A DNA stretch of 5,868 nucleotides from Acidimicrobiaceae bacterium (GTDB lineage: Bacteria > Actinomycetota > Acidimicrobiia > Acidimicrobiales > Palsa-688): assembly GCA_030838025.1 (NCBI GenBank), contig JAUTXM010000218.1, positions 1 through 5,868 of the forward strand, in the 5' to 3' direction. Numbering within the stretch: position 1 is the first letter of the stretch; the number at the start of each line of letters is the position of its first letter. Of the stretch, positions 5,532 to 5,868 are shown piece after piece. The notes under the pieces are model-generated. The model did not search any database, was not told the origin of the DNA, and saw only the letters and a list, made by a program, of their open reading frames with translations. Made by a program: the position numbers and the translations under genes.

Positions 5532-5868
5532 TTCCAGCGTTCGGCCAGCACGTACACCGGCTCGGTCAGCAGGGCCAGCAGTGGGACCTGGCCCAGGCGT
5601 TGGTCGTCGAAGCCGGGCTCGGTCTCGGTGACCGCGTCCGCCAGCGCGGCGTAGCGGTTGCGGTAGCCGGACAGCACCTGGCGGGCCGCCGCGGGGGCCA
5701 GGTGGTCGTGGAAGGCGACGTGGAGGAGGGTCATGCCGGTCACGGCGTTGCCCTTGGTTTCGGGGATGAGGATGAGGCTGCGACCGTCGCGGCCGCCTCG
5801 GGCCACGGTGACCTCTCGTTCCTCGGCCACGTGGTGCTTGGTGCCGAGCAGGCGCGGGTCGCGCTCGG
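5528..5868 (-). CDS. C-terminal part of an unrecognised protein (cut by window)
   Basis: The last 112 residues of a protein whose start lies beyond the right edge. The frame is open to the edge with actinobacterial codon use, and the stop overlaps acpS by 4 bases (GTGA), so it is a real gene in the same operon. I do not recognise the family. Visible: GTKHHVAEEREVTV (8-21 of the visible part), a strand SLILIPETKGN (29-39), GMTLLHVAFHDHL (43-55), a helix-like APAAARQVLSGYRNRYAALADAV (56-78), and the ending LLTEPVYVLAERWK (99-112). There is no membrane segment or signal. The GTG at 5830 could be a start only if this were a 100-residue protein, but the frame upstream of it looks equally coding. 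In many actinobacteria glmS sits near acpS, yet this end does not resemble the usual GlmS C-terminus. It could be an extra C-terminal domain on such an enzyme; that is a guess. Confidence 0.75.
   Translation of the reverse strand, partial: ERDPRLLGTKHHVAEEREVTVARGGRDGRSLILIPETKGNAVTGMTLLHVAFHDHLAPAAARQVLSGYRNRYAALADAVTETEPGFDDQRLGQVPLLALLTEPVYVLAERWK

Noticed and set aside
1..5868. Mobile element, CRISPR array, tRNA/rRNA, toxin-antitoxin or defence system
   Set aside because: I found no transposase or recombinase, no spaced repeats, no tRNA-like fold and no defence-type domain; every gene but the cut one at the right edge belongs to a recognisable household or hydrolase family.

Overview
The window looks like a chromosomal piece of a very GC-rich actinobacterium, possibly an Acidimicrobiia-type lineage. 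The evidence is strong G/C bias at third codon positions, several GTG starts, and the gene set acpS - NAD(P)HX repair - alr - alpha/beta hydrolase. From memory, that set is a familiar actinobacterial neighbourhood. The lineage is an inference, because no rRNA or other phylogenetic marker is present. All real genes lie on the minus strand, so they read from right to left; the large plus-strand open frames are antisense shadows.

Layout in transcription order, right to left. (1) The C-terminal 112 residues of an unrecognised protein run off the right edge (5528-5868). (2) acpS, holo-ACP synthase (5163-5531). (3) A 106-base gap holds a 50-bp near-perfect palindrome (5072-5121) and a separate 10-bp palindrome (5061-5070). 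(4) A fused NAD(P)HX epimerase/dehydratase, nnrE-nnrD type (3671-5056). (5) alr, alanine racemase (2508-3674). (6) A membrane-anchored or secreted alpha/beta hydrolase (1450-2511). (7) A short P1-family (DmpA/S58-type) self-cleaving peptidase (605-1453). (8) An 82-base gap. (9) The first 174 residues of a family 4 (iron-sulfur) uracil-DNA glycosylase, cut by the left edge (1-522).

Four of the six gene junctions are 4-base stop/start overlaps (GTGA or ATGA), so most of the window is probably one or two translationally coupled operons. The two real gaps are the likely places for transcription control. The genes combine carrier-protein activation (AcpS), nicotinamide cofactor repair (NnrE/NnrD), D-alanine supply for peptidoglycan (Alr), two hydrolases of unknown substrate and a DNA-repair enzyme.

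I see no mobile element, CRISPR array, RNA gene or defence system. The features most worth a second look are the 50-bp palindrome before the nnr gene, a tryptophan inside the PLP-lysine motif of Alr, the DmpA-like peptidase placed in an alr operon, and the unrecognised protein upstream of acpS.
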